Positions 9,353 through 22,816 of a DNA stretch of 64,000 bases are shown in pieces. The position numbers and the translations under genes were made by a program. Position 1 is the stretch's first letter. Each line of letters opens with the position of its first letter. Under the pieces are notes generated by a model that saw only the letters and a program-made list of their open reading frames with translations, made no database searches and was not told the DNA's origin. Origin of the DNA: Dactylosporangium aurantiacum (GTDB taxonomy: Bacteria; Actinomycetota; Actinomycetes; Mycobacteriales; Micromonosporaceae); NCBI RefSeq assembly GCF_000716715.1, contig NZ_JNYJ01000043.1, positions 178,153-242,152 of the forward strand, given 5' to 3'.

Positions 9353-10273
9353 ATGACGTCCGCTGCACCCGACTACGGCGGTCTGACCGGCTATGAGCCG
9401 ATCAGCGAGGCCGACCGCAAGGAGTTCCTGGATCAGGGCTTCCTGCTGGTCCGCAACGTTCTGAAGGAAGACCACCGAGCGCAGCTCGAAGCGGCGATGG
9501 ACCGGGTCTACGCCGAGGAGCAGGCGGCCGGCTCCAGCAGCATGAAGAAGGACGGCACGCTGCACCTGCTGGGCTTCCTCACCCGCGACGAACTGTTCGG
9601 GCACCTGCTGACCCAGCCGACCCTCTTCCCGTACATGTGGGGTCTGGCCGGCTGGAACATCTACACGCACCACAACCACCTCGACGTCACCCCGCCCGCG
9701 GCGGCGACGGAGGCCCCCTCGTGGGGCTGGCACCAGGACGGGTACCGGCAGAACTCCGACCCGGAGACCATGGACCCCAACCTGCCGCGGCCGATGTTCT
9801 CGCTGAAGATCGCCTACGTGATCTCGGACCTGTCCGAGAAGGGCCGGGGCGCCACCAAGGTCATCCCGGGCAGCCACCTGTGGAACTCGCTGCCCCGCCC
9901 GGCCGACACGACGATCGAGAACCCTGACCCCGAGGGCACCGTGGAGATCACGGCCAACCCGGGTGACTGCTTCATCTTCGACCGGCGCCTCTGGCACTCC
10001 CGGTCGCCGAACTACTCCGACATCACCCGCAAGATGCTGTTCATCGGCTACACGTACCGGTGGATCCGCAACCTCGACGACATGCCGATCGACTACGACA
10101 GCGAGTGGTGGGCCAACCGCACCCCCGTCCAGCGCCAGCTGCTGGGCGAGGCCACGCACACGGCCAACTACTGGGGCATCAACTGGAACGGCTACATCGA
10201 CGAGGAGATCCCGCTGCGCAAGGAGCTCAAGACGCGCGGCCTGCTCGACCGCTCCATCCCCTGGCTCCGCTAG
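9353..10273 (+). CDS. Phytanoyl-CoA dioxygenase family protein
   Basis: A 306-residue Fe(II)/2-oxoglutarate-dependent oxygenase of the PhyH family. The metal triad is visible: H127 and D129 in WHQDG, and H215 in LWHSRS, with R227 placed to bind 2-oxoglutarate. The family hydroxylates diverse lipids, amino acids or secondary metabolites, and some members act on ectoine, so the substrate is open. It has a strong AGGGGAGG ribosome site two bases before the ATG. It is monocistronic and followed by two strong hairpins. Confidence 0.88.
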   Translation: MTSAAPDYGGLTGYEPISEADRKEFLDQGFLLVRNVLKEDHRAQLEAAMDRVYAEEQAAGSSSMKKDGTLHLLGFLTRDELFGHLLTQPTLFPYMWGLAGWNIYTHHNHLDVTPPAAATEAPSWGWHQDGYRQNSDPETMDPNLPRPMFSLKIAYVISDLSEKGRGATKVIPGSHLWNSLPRPADTTIENPDPEGTVEITANPGDCFIFDRRLWHSRSPNYSDITRKMLFIGYTYRWIRNLDDMPIDYDSEWWANRTPVQRQLLGEATHTANYWGINWNGYIDEEIPLRKELKTRGLLDRSIPWLR

Positions 10274-10294
10274 CTTCCCCCGCACCAGACCGCC

Positions 10295-10334
10295 GAAGAG
10301 GTCGTGCCCCCGCAGCAGGGGTCACGACCTCTTC
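10295..10334 (+). terminator. Hairpin after the dioxygenase gene
   Basis: A perfect 12-bp outer stem (10295-10306 / 10323-10334) extended by CCCC/GGGG inside, with a single-base bulge. It has no T-tract. It lies 22 bases after the stop codon and is probably a terminator or mRNA-end stabiliser. Confidence 0.7.
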
Positions 10335-10367
10335 GCCGTCCGGGCGCCTCCGGGCCCGGCGCCGGAC

Positions 10368-10410
10368 ACAGCGAGGCCCCCAGACCGGGGGGCTGGGGGC
10401 CTGACGCTGT
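10368..10410 (-). terminator. Hairpin at the end of the GlsB/YeaQ gene
   Basis: A 10-bp perfect stem AGGCCCCCAG / CTGGGGGCCT (10374-10383 / 10393-10402), extended by ACAGCG/CGCTGT with a 2-base bulge. It lies just behind the stop of the minus-strand GlsB/YeaQ gene and can stop transcription from that side. Confidence 0.75.
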
Positions 10411-10416
10411 GTGGTG

Positions 10417-10698
10417 TTACAGGGTGCTGCGACGACCGCGACCGGCCACGCCGACCACCAGGGCCACGCCGACGGCGGCGAGCAGGACCTGGATCAGCAG
10501 CTCGCCCCAGTCGACACCGGGGGTGTCGGTGGAGATGCCGATGGCGTTGGCGATGACGGTGCCGAGCAGGGCGGCGACCACGCCGATCACCATGGTCAGC
10601 CAGATCGGGATGTTCTGACGGCCGGGAACGACCAGCCGCCCGAGCGCACCGACGATCAGACCGACGATCAGTGCCGTGATGATTCCGGTGACAGTCAC
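10417..10698 (-). CDS. GlsB/YeaQ/YmgE family stress-response membrane protein
   Basis: A 93-residue protein with three hydrophobic helices and the family's glycine-rich pattern (LIVGLIVGALGRLVVPG). These 'transglycosylase-associated' proteins are small inner-membrane proteins induced by stress; their biochemical role is not settled. The N-terminus MTVTGIITALIVGLI is typical. The start is a GTG at 10698 with a near-perfect AAGGAGGA site four bases upstream. It has its own terminator hairpin and lies downstream of, but separated by 68 bases from, the Nudix gene. Confidence 0.9.
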   Translation of the reverse strand: MTVTGIITALIVGLIVGALGRLVVPGRQNIPIWLTMVIGVVAALLGTVIANAIGISTDTPGVDWGELLIQVLLAAVGVALVVGVAGRGRRSTL

Positions 10699-10766
10699 GG
10701 TGTCCTCCTTCAGAGCCTCAACCAGGGGGTCTTGCAGTTGCGGTTGCGCTCCTATTGCCCGTGACG

Positions 10767-11260
10767 TCAGGGGGCCAAACGCCCCGACGATCGACGAACT
10801 TCGCGTATCGCCGACTCCATGGTGGCGAACGCGAGGGGTGGCGGATCGGACAGTGGCACCCAGGCCAGCTCGGTGGCCTCCTCGGGATCGAGGGTGATGA
10901 CGGCGTCGGGGGCGATCGTGGCGAGCCAGAAGCAGTCCAGCACCGGCAGCAGCTCATCCTGGAAGTGGTACGTCCCGATCCACATACCGACGAAGGCGCC
11001 GAGCCGGATCTCGACCCCGAGCTCCTCGCGGGCCTCCCGGACGGCGGCGGCCGACGGGTGCTCCCAGCCGTCGCAGAAGCCGCCGGGCAGGTCCCACCAG
11101 CCCTCCTGGGGTGGGCGGGCGCGGCGGATGACCAGGAAGCGGTCGCCGTCGAAGATGATCGGGGTGCCGGTGGGGCGCGGGTTGACGTAGGCGGCATAAC
11201 CGCAGGCAGGGCACTCCACCGGCGGGGCGTCCGTGGACGCCCCGCAGCGGGGGCAGTGCC

Positions 11261-11264
<4 letters not shown>
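10767..11264 (-). CDS. Nudix hydrolase with N-terminal zinc ribbon
   Basis: A 165-residue protein. Residues 1-25 form a zinc ribbon (CPRC ... CPAC). A Nudix domain follows, with the complete box GX5EX7REAREELGV at about residues 60-83. The domain order resembles NudC-like and ADP-ribose/NADH pyrophosphatase relatives, but the specificity motif of NudC was not recognised. It should hydrolyse a nucleoside diphosphate linked to another moiety, using Mg2+ held by the REAREEL glutamates. Its GTG start overlaps the lepA stop (GTGA), so it is translationally coupled to lepA. Confidence 0.9.
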
Positions 11265-13141
<1,877 letters not shown>

Positions 13142-13223
13142 AGGCGTCCGTTCTCCATGATGGCGGGGATCAGAGCTCTATCGTCCCATGCCCGCCGATC
13201 ACCTCGAAGCGCCGCCGGTACGG

Positions 13224-13263
13224 TGCCCCGCCGTTGCCGGACTTGTCCGGATAAGGCGGGGCA
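13224..13263 (-). terminator. Nested hairpin between the ybjN-type gene and lepA
   Basis: A 9-bp outer stem (TGCCCCGCC / GGCGGGGCA) enclosing a 5-bp inner hairpin (CCGGA-CTTG-TCCGG). It begins 10 bases after the YbjN stop. There is no clear U-tract on the minus strand, so it may be a weak terminator or an attenuator before lepA. Confidence 0.6.
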
Positions 13264-13272
13264 TACAGTCCG

Positions 13273-13827
13273 TCAGAGCAGCGCGCCCTCGTCGTGCAGC
13301 CAGTCGACGAAGCCCATCGCGACAACGGCCGCGCAGTCGACGAGCTCGGCGATGAGCTCGGGGTGGGCGCCGGACAGCAGCGGCACCTGCATCTCGGCGT
13401 AGATCGGCAGCTGGCCGCGGTCGGTGGGGTCACCGACATAGGCCTTGTAGAAGCGGCGAGTGTGGTTCCACTCGTTGACCACCCGGTAGGAGCGGTCGGC
13501 CCAGTCCGGCGGCACGGTGGCGTGCGGCCGGGCGCGGACGACGAGGATCTCGTCCGACGGTCCTTCGAGGGCGAACAGCACAGCGTGGCGCTCCCACAGC
13601 GCGAGAAGGCTGCCATCCCCATCGGTCAGGTATCGAATCTCGAGCTGCTCGAGGGCTTCCGCGACCCGCTGCAGCGTCACCGGTGCGATCACACCCGCGC
13701 CCACGTCCGGGCTCACGTCGCGCACCGCGTCGGTCACCGGAATCGGCTCCTCCCGTGCCAGCTGCGCGACGGTCGTCTCGGTCTGCGACCCGTCCGTCTG
13801 CCCGGCACGCCATGGCCACTTTGGCAT
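13273..13827 (-). CDS. YbjN domain-containing protein
   Basis: A 184-residue protein. The C-terminal 130 residues fit the YbjN / type III secretion chaperone-like fold: a domain start at LQRVAEALEQLEIRYLTDGDGS, then alternating strands with LFALEG, YRVVNEWNH and a final helix AVVAMGFVDWL. YbjN proteins are cytoplasmic and conserved in actinobacteria; in enterobacteria a homologue affects motility and stress tolerance, but no activity is established. The start is ATG 13827, behind a GGGAG site; longer in-frame starts lack one. It is 131 bases upstream of lepA with a hairpin between them. Confidence 0.82.
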   Translation of the reverse strand: MPKWPWRAGQTDGSQTETTVAQLAREEPIPVTDAVRDVSPDVGAGVIAPVTLQRVAEALEQLEIRYLTDGDGSLLALWERHAVLFALEGPSDEILVVRARPHATVPPDWADRSYRVVNEWNHTRRFYKAYVGDPTDRGQLPIYAEMQVPLLSGAHPELIAELVDCAAVVAMGFVDWLHDEGALL

Positions 13828-13997
13828 GTTCCCGCGCTCCCTAGCTCCCCCGTGGCCTCCACCCGCAATTGCGGTCCGTCGCCGAACGATTTCGCTCGGC
13901 GGTGGACCCGAAAGAGGACGGTACCCGTTCGGACGAGTTTCAGCAGCCCCCAATTTCACCCTCGCCCCACCCGTTCGGGTGAGGGTCTTACCACCGT

Positions 13998-14630
13998 CTA
14001 TCCGATGAGGAGAGTCTTGGCAGCACGATGCCAGGCAGAGCCATATGCGCAGGCCAGAGCCGTCCATGGACCCGATTTCCGAACATCGACAAAGTCTCGT
14101 GCACCTGCACGTTCGCTTATCAGGAACCCCATTCGCACGACCGCCTGCACGAGCCGTTGCGCAATCTCCACGCGATCTCCGGCGGCGGTCGTCACGATGA
14201 TCGGCACGTGGTCCAGCAACGCGTCGCGGAGCACTCTCGAACCGACCGCGCGACCCCCGACACCCTCCGCCGCGGCGGTGCGCAAGGTGTCCGCGGCGGC
14301 GGCCCCGACGCGCCGGATGTCGGCCGCCGGGATCCGCTCCACGACGGTCCCCGGGTCACCCGGGATGGACCACCGCCACTGGTCGTCCCGCAGGGTGGGA
14401 AGATCGCCATCGAGGGACGTCAGCAGCTCCCGGGCCAGGACGGTGTGATCGCCGTCGACGCGGCCGGGGACGCCGCGGCTCACCAGGACCCCCCACGGCA
14501 GGCGCGACCAGAGCGTGACCCGGTCGTCACCGGCGGGCCGCAGCCGGACCACCGCACCCTCGTCCAGGCGCACCGCCCGGGCCAGGAAGGCCCGGGCGTC
14601 CTCGACACCGGCCCCGTTCAGCCAAGCCAC
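13998..14630 (-). CDS. Conserved hypothetical protein, coupled to the thioesterase gene
   Basis: A 210-residue soluble protein that I do not recognise. It opens with MAWLNGAGVEDARAF and has an acidic/aromatic centre (DDQWRWSIPGD) and a hydrophobic strand VPIIVTTAAGDRVEIAQR near residue 150. No membrane helix or signal is visible. The GTG at 14630 lies 13 bases inside the end of the thioesterase gene, so translation is coupled. GC3 is high throughout and the frame has no competitor on the same strand, supporting a real gene. Gene order thioesterase-hypothetical behind ettA suggests one transcript. Confidence 0.7.
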   Translation of the reverse strand: MAWLNGAGVEDARAFLARAVRLDEGAVVRLRPAGDDRVTLWSRLPWGVLVSRGVPGRVDGDHTVLARELLTSLDGDLPTLRDDQWRWSIPGDPGTVVERIPAADIRRVGAAAADTLRTAAAEGVGGRAVGSRVLRDALLDHVPIIVTTAAGDRVEIAQRLVQAVVRMGFLISERAGARDFVDVRKSGPWTALACAYGSAWHRAAKTLLIG

Positions 14631-15019
14631 GGGGACAGGAACTCCCGCTCGACGTCCTTCACCCGGCGCGGCCGGCCGGCGGCCAGGTCGAAGGGCACGC
14701 AGACGGTCCGCGCGCGGGAGGCGACCACGTCGCCGTCGAAGAGCTCGTAGGCGACGGTCAATCGACTCGCCTTGATCTCCTCCAGCCACAGCTCGATGCG
14801 CACGGGGTCGCCGTAGTCCACCGGCCGCAGATAGTCGATCTCGTGCCGTGAGATGACGATCCCGTCCTCGAACGTGCTGAGCCCGGCGTTCCTCGCCGCG
14901 GTGAACATCAATGCCACGCGCGCCTCCTCGTACAGAGTGAGGAAGCGCGCGTTGTTGACGTGCCCATAGGCGTCCAGGTCGGACCAGCGCAGGGCGCAGT
15001 GGTAGACGAAGCGGGCCAC
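14618..15019 (-). CDS. Acyl-CoA thioesterase, hotdog fold (4HBT)
   Basis: A 133-residue single hotdog domain. The family signature SDLDAYGHVNNARF holds the catalytic aspartate (D in DAYGHVNN), followed by the long central helix with YEEARV. The enzymes of this group (YbgC/FadM-like) hydrolyse short- to long-chain acyl-CoA or 4-hydroxybenzoyl-CoA thioesters; specificity is unknown. The GTG start comes one base after the ettA stop, so it shares a transcript with ettA and the following hypothetical gene. Confidence 0.92.
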   Translation of the reverse strand: MARFVYHCALRWSDLDAYGHVNNARFLTLYEEARVALMFTAARNAGLSTFEDGIVISRHEIDYLRPVDYGDPVRIELWLEEIKASRLTVAYELFDGDVVASRARTVCVPFDLAAGRPRRVKDVEREFLSPWLG

Positions 15020-15020
15020 C

Positions 15021-16700
<1,680 letters not shown>

Positions 16701-16780
16701 GGTGCGCCCCTACCTCCGGTAAGCCTGTGTTCGCGTCGGGCCAATCTTTCCAGGCCCCGGGCCCGTCCCCAAATCGGGCG

Positions 16781-17371
16781 TCACTTCCTGGGCAGGGACT
16801 CCCGCACGTCGTCGGAGTAGTTCTGGTTGCCGCTGACCGTGAGCTTGTCCCGGGCGACGGTATAGGTGGTGCCCTTGTTGGTCGCGGTGTACTTGTCCGT
16901 GCCCGAGCTGCCGGAGAAGGTCACGCTGTCCAGCAGCAGCCCGTTGTCGCCCTCGACCGGCGTCTCGCCGGACCCGGCGACACCGGAGAAGCTCTTGCGC
17001 TTCTCGTGCCCCTGGTACCAGAGCTTGCCACCGTCGGCCTCCCGGCAGATCCAGACCTCACGCCGGTCGGTGCGGATGTAGAGCTGCAGGGACAGCGGCA
17101 GGGCGGCCTTGCCGTCGCGGGCCTTGACGGCGGCCTGGATGAAGTCCGCGCACGGCTCGCCGGCCGGCTTGGAGGCACCCTGGCTCGTCACGGAACTGAC
17201 GGGTCGTGGAGACTGTCCGTTACCCGCTTTCGACTTAGGGTCATCGATGTCCCGGCGGCCCAGCACGAACCCGAACAAAGCACCGATGACGGTCAGGATC
17301 AGTAACGCGAGCAGGACGACGGTGAGCGTCCGGCCCCGCTCGGGCTCGGCGTAGGCATCGTGCGAGGACAT
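16781..17371 (-). CDS. Membrane-anchored hypothetical protein, extracytoplasmic domain
   Basis: A 196-residue protein. A short cytoplasmic N-terminus rich in charged residues is followed by one transmembrane helix (about residues 18-38), a Ser/Pro linker and an outside domain with two cysteines (EPCADF, VWICREAD) that could form a disulfide. The C-terminal part is beta-rich. I do not recognise the family. The start at ATG 17371 was chosen because the earlier in-frame part lies in the otsA promoter region and has a different composition. It is divergent from otsA (110-base gap) and 80 bases upstream of ettA. Confidence 0.7.
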   Translation of the reverse strand: MSSHDAYAEPERGRTLTVVLLALLILTVIGALFGFVLGRRDIDDPKSKAGNGQSPRPVSSVTSQGASKPAGEPCADFIQAAVKARDGKAALPLSLQLYIRTDRREVWICREADGGKLWYQGHEKRKSFSGVAGSGETPVEGDNGLLLDSVTFSGSSGTDKYTATNKGTTYTVARDKLTVSGNQNYSDDVRESLPRK

Positions 17372-17481
17372 GCCCAGCAGGATCGCACCTGTGAGCCAGC
17401 ACGCTGCATGCTGCCGGGCACCTACGGGGATCAGTAGGCTGAAAGTACGAGGGTGGATCACCCAGGGGGAGGACACGACAC

Positions 17482-18882
<1,401 letters not shown>

Positions 18883-18975
18883 CCGACATCTTGGCCGACA
18901 CACGCCCGCCCTTGCACCGCCGTGTGCACGTCAACCGCTCAAACGACCTCCATCGCTCCCACGAACAGGCCGGAC

Positions 18976-21528
18976 ATGAACCAACACTCGGCGACAGGCA
19001 GCGTCCTCTCGCTCGACCCGGACCTCCGCGCGGCGGTGCTGCGCGTCGCCCGCGTGCCGAACCTCCTGGTGGCATGTGACTACGACGGCACCCTCGCGCC
19101 GATCGTCGCCGATCCCACCAAGGCGACCCCTAGCCCAGAATCCGTGGCAGCCGTCCGCGCGTTGTCCTCGTTGCCGCAGACGACCGTCGGGGTGATCTCG
19201 GGTCGCGCGCTGCGCGACCTGGCCGCCCTGTCGCGCCTCCCCGCCGAGGTGCGGCTCGTCGGCAGCCACGGCTCCGAGTTCGACGTCGGGTACGTCGACG
19301 AGCTGCCGCCGGAGCGCCAGCAGCGGCGCGCCGAGCTGCACGCGGCGCTCACCGCGATCTGCCGCGACCAGCCGGGGGTGCGCCTGGAGGCGAAACCCGG
19401 CAGCGTCGCGGTGCACACCCGCGCGGCCCCCCGCGACGTCGCGGCCCGGGTCTTCGACGCGGTCCGCAGCGGTGCGGCGCTGTGGCCCGACATCGAGGTG
19501 ACCACCGGCAAGGAGGTCATCGAGCTGTCGGTCGTGCCGACCGACAAGGGCCTGGCCGTCGACGCCCTGCGAATGCAGGTGTCGGCCAGCGCCATCGTCT
19601 ACCTCGGCGACGACGCGACCGACGAGAAGGCCTTCGCCCACCTGCACGGGCCCGACCTGGGCATCAAGGTCGGCGCCGGCGAGACGCAGGCCCGCTTCAG
19701 CATCGCCGACGCCGAGGTCGCCGTCGGCGTGCTGGAGCTGCTGCTGCACACCCGGCGGCGCTGGCTCTTCGGTGAGCAGGCGGTGCCGATCGAGCGGCAC
19801 TCGATGCTGTCCAACACGCACACCGTGGCGCTGCTCACGCCCGCCGCCCGGGTCACCTGGCTGTGCCACCCGAAGCCGGACTCCGGCGCGGTCTTCGCCG
19901 ACCTGCTCGGCGACACCGCGGCGGGCCACTTCACGGTCCAGCCGGAGCGCGGCGGCATCCCGCTCGGGCAGCGGTACCGGCCGGGCACGATGACCGTGGA
20001 GACCCGCTGGTCGGGGCTGACGGTCACGGACTGGCTCGACCACCACCCCAGCGGCAACTCGCTGATCCGGGTGCTGTCGGGCAGCTCCCGGGCCCGGATC
20101 GACTTCGTGCCGCGGCCAGACTTCGGCCAGGTGCACATCCGCCTGCAGCCGCTCGGTGACGAGGGCCTGCTGGTGCTCGGCTCCAACGAGCCGATGGTGC
20201 TCTACTCCCCCGGCATCAGCTGGGAGATCACCTCCGACGGCCACAGCGACCTGGCGCGCGCGACGGTCGACCTCAACGCCACCGGCGGCACCGCGATGCT
20301 GGAGCTGCGGCTGGGCACCGACTCGATCGACCCGCCGGTGGACGACGTCGAGCAGCGGCAGGTCGCCGCGGAGGCCGCCTGGCGGGACTGGTCCGACGCG
20401 CTGAAGCTGCCCTCCGTCGCCCGCGACCTGGTCCGGCGCAGCGCGCTCACGCTGCGTGGCCTGTGGCACAAGCCGACCGGGGCGATCCTGGCCGCGGCGA
20501 CGTCGTCGCTGCCGGAGGAGATCGGCGGCTCCCGCAACTGGGACTACCGGTACTGCTGGCTGCGCGACGCGTCGCTGACCGCCAAGGCCCTGGTCGACCT
20601 CGGATCCACCGAGGAGGCCGAGTCGCTGCTGCGCTGGACGCTGAAGGTCGCCGACAACACCGACGGCCACCCGGAGCGGCTGCACCCGCTGTACACGCTG
20701 GACGGCACCGAGCTGGGCCCGGAGGCGGTCATCGAGGCGCTGCCCGGCTACGCGGGCTCCCGCCCGGTGCGGGTCGGCAACGCGGCCAACGGCCAGGTGC
20801 AGCTCGACGTGTTCGGCCCGGTCGCCGACCTGGTGACCACCCTGGCCGAGCTGCGCCCGCCGGCGGACGGCGACTTCGCCCTCATGGAGGCGATGGTCGA
20901 GGCCGTCGAGCGGCGCTGGCACGAGCCCGACCACGGCATCTGGGAGGCCCGCCGGCGGCCCCGGCACTACGTCTACTCGAAGGTCATGTGCTGGATGACC
21001 GTCGACCGGGGCATCCAGCTCTTCGAGCGGGCCGGCCGGCCGGTGCCGGAGACGTGGCGGCCGCTGCGCGACACGATCGCGGAGAACGTGCTGGACAAGG
21101 GCTGGGACGAGAAGCTCGGCGCGTACACGGTCGCCTACGGCTACGACGAGATGGACGCGTCGGTGCTGTGGATCGGCCTGTCCGGGCTGCTCGCCGACGA
21201 CGACCCGCGGTTCCTCGCCACGGTCCTGGCCGTCGAGGCCGACCTGCGCGAAGGCCCCACGGTGTACCGGTACCGCTGGGACGACGGCCTGGCCGGCGTC
21301 GAGGGCGGCTTCCACCTGTGCACGACCTGGATGATCGAGGCGTACCTGCGCACCGGTCGCCGGGCCGACGCCGAGGAGCTGTTCGCCCAGTTCATCGAGT
21401 GCGCCGGCCCGACGGGCCTGCTGCCGGAGGAGTACGACCCGCTGACCGAGCGCGCCCTGGGCAACCACCCGCAGGCGTACTCGCACCTCGGGCTGATCCG
21501 CTGCGCGCTGGAGCTCGACCGGTCCTGA
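18976..21528 (+). CDS. Bifunctional trehalose-6-phosphatase (OtsB) / GH15 trehalase-like glucanase
   Basis: An 850-residue fusion. Residues 1 to about 255 are an OtsB HAD phosphatase, with DYDGT as motif I (nucleophile D35), ISGR as motif II and GDDATDE as motif IV. Residues from about 270 to the end are a glycoside hydrolase family 15 domain with the aromatic signature GGSRNWDYRYCWLRDAS and the second acidic motif LLPEEYDP. GH15 members include glucoamylases and the trehalases of mycobacteria. The phosphatase finishes trehalose synthesis after OtsA; the GH15 half would hydrolyse trehalose or a related glucan. The ATG at 18976 is chosen; a GTG at 18922 is an alternative. Its end carries a very strong terminator. 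Confidence 0.9.
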   Translation: MNQHSATGSVLSLDPDLRAAVLRVARVPNLLVACDYDGTLAPIVADPTKATPSPESVAAVRALSSLPQTTVGVISGRALRDLAALSRLPAEVRLVGSHGSEFDVGYVDELPPERQQRRAELHAALTAICRDQPGVRLEAKPGSVAVHTRAAPRDVAARVFDAVRSGAALWPDIEVTTGKEVIELSVVPTDKGLAVDALRMQVSASAIVYLGDDATDEKAFAHLHGPDLGIKVGAGETQARFSIADAEVAVGVLELLLHTRRRWLFGEQAVPIERHSMLSNTHTVALLTPAARVTWLCHPKPDSGAVFADLLGDTAAGHFTVQPERGGIPLGQRYRPGTMTVETRWSGLTVTDWLDHHPSGNSLIRVLSGSSRARIDFVPRPDFGQVHIRLQPLGDEGLLVLGSNEPMVLYSPGISWEITSDGHSDLARATVDLNATGGTAMLELRLGTDSIDPPVDDVEQRQVAAEAAWRDWSDALKLPSVARDLVRRSALTLRGLWHKPTGAILAAATSSLPEEIGGSRNWDYRYCWLRDASLTAKALVDLGSTEEAESLLRWTLKVADNTDGHPERLHPLYTLDGTELGPEAVIEALPGYAGSRPVRVGNAANGQVQLDVFGPVADLVTTLAELRPPADGDFALMEAMVEAVERRWHEPDHGIWEARRRPRHYVYSKVMCWMTVDRGIQLFERAGRPVPETWRPLRDTIAENVLDKGWDEKLGAYTVAYGYDEMDASVLWIGLSGLLADDDPRFLATVLAVEADLREGPTVYRYRWDDGLAGVEGGFHLCTTWMIEAYLRTGRRADAEELFAQFIECAGPTGLLPEEYDPLTERALGNHPQAYSHLGLIRCALELDRS

Positions 21529-21534
21529 GCCGGA

Positions 21535-21571
21535 CGAAAGGGGCGCCCTCCTGGGGAGGGCGCCCCTTTCG
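21535..21571. terminator. Bidirectional intrinsic terminator between otsB-GH15 and cobA
   Basis: A perfect 17-bp stem (21535-21551 / 21555-21571) with a 3-base loop. AAA and TTT are part of the stem ends on either strand, so it can stop both converging transcripts. Confidence 0.92.
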
Positions 21572-21595
21572 CGTGTCGTGCGTCCTACGGCGCTG

Positions 21596-22816
21596 TCAGG
21601 GCGCCTGGAGGGCGTCGACGACCGGGCCGACCACGATGACGGCCGGCGGGCGCAGCGCCGCCTCCTTCACCGCGTCGGCGACCGTGGACAGCTGCGCGCG
21701 CACGACCCGCTGGTCGCGGGTGGTGCCCTCCTGGATGACGGCGACGGGGGTGTCCGGCGCCCGGCCGTGCTCCTGCAGGACCGCGGCGATCGCCGGGAGG
21801 TTCTTCAGCCCCATCAGGATGCTCAGGGTGCCCCGCAGCCGGGCCAGGGCCGCCCAGTCGACCAGCGACTCGGGGTGCGACGGGGACAGGTGCCCGGACA
21901 CGACGGTGAACTCGTGGGCCAGGCCACGGTGCGTGATCGGCACGCCGGCCGCGGCGGGGACCGCGATCGAGCTGCTGATGCCGGGCACGACCGTCACGGG
22001 TACCCCGGCCGCCGCGCAGGCCAGGAGCTCCTCGCCGCCCCGGCCGAAGACGTACGGGTCGCCGCCCTTGAGGCGGACCACGAACTTGCCCTGCCGGGCC
22101 CGGTCGACCAGCACCCGGTTGATCTCCTCCTGGGCGGCCGACGGGCCGTAGGGGATCTTCGAGGCGTCGAACAGCTCGACCTCGGGGCGCAGCTCGTCCA
22201 GCAGCAGCCCGGCGGCGAGCCGGTCGATGACGACCACGTCGGCGGCGGCGAGCAGCCGGCGGCCACGGACGGTGAGCAGCTCCGGGTCACCGGGGCCGGA
22301 GCCGACCAGCGCCACCCGGCCCACCCCGTCCACTGGGGCGGCCTCGGGCGGGGTCGCGGCCACGATCGCGCCGGCTGCGAGCCGATCGCCGATCGCGTCG
22401 CGGACGGCGACGGCGCGGGCCGGGTCGCCGCCGCCGAGCACGGCGACGGTCACCGGGCCCTGCCGGGTCACCGCCGGGGTCCAGGCGGTGGCGGCGTGGC
22501 GGTCGTCGGCGCGGACGCAGAAGACCCGGCGGGCCGCGGCGAGCTCGCTGATCGCGGCGGCCGCGGTGGGGTCGCTGACCGCCACGTGGACCAGCCACGC
22601 GTCCTCGATGTCGGCCGGTTCGAAGCGCCGGGCGTGCCAGGTGATCCGGCCGGCGTCGACGTGGGCCCGCAGGGCGGGGGTGATGTGGGGGGACACGAGC
22701 ACGACGTCCGCGGCGGCGTCGAGCAGCGCCGGAACGCGCCTGGTGGCCACGGCACCGCCGCCGACCACCAGGACACGCAAACCGTTGAGCACCAGACCGA
22801 GGGGGTATGGGTTCAC
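21596..22816 (-). CDS. cobA: Uroporphyrinogen-III C-methyltransferase fused to precorrin-2 dehydrogenase/ferrochelatase domain
   Basis: A 406-residue CysG-like protein. Residues 1-150 are a NAD-binding sirohydrochlorin-type domain (VLVVGGGAVATRR). Residues from about 165 are the SUMT domain, with VGSGPGDPELLT, RLKGGDPYVFGRG and PGISSS as typical motifs. It methylates uroporphyrinogen III at C2 and C7 to precorrin-2 for cobalamin and siroheme; the N-terminal half would oxidise precorrin-2. Its GTG start overlaps the cobT stop by 4 bases, placing it third in a cobC-like/cobT/cobA operon. Confidence 0.93.
   Translation of the reverse strand: MNPYPLGLVLNGLRVLVVGGGAVATRRVPALLDAAADVVLVSPHITPALRAHVDAGRITWHARRFEPADIEDAWLVHVAVSDPTAAAAISELAAARRVFCVRADDRHAATAWTPAVTRQGPVTVAVLGGGDPARAVAVRDAIGDRLAAGAIVAATPPEAAPVDGVGRVALVGSGPGDPELLTVRGRRLLAAADVVVIDRLAAGLLLDELRPEVELFDASKIPYGPSAAQEEINRVLVDRARQGKFVVRLKGGDPYVFGRGGEELLACAAAGVPVTVVPGISSSIAVPAAAGVPITHRGLAHEFTVVSGHLSPSHPESLVDWAALARLRGTLSILMGLKNLPAIAAVLQEHGRAPDTPVAVIQEGTTRDQRVVRAQLSTVADAVKEAALRPPAVIVVGPVVDALQAP

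Noticed and set aside
18931..21486. 851-codon frame antisense to the OtsB-GH15 gene
   Set aside because: Arises from strong GC3 bias of the sense gene; no family features.
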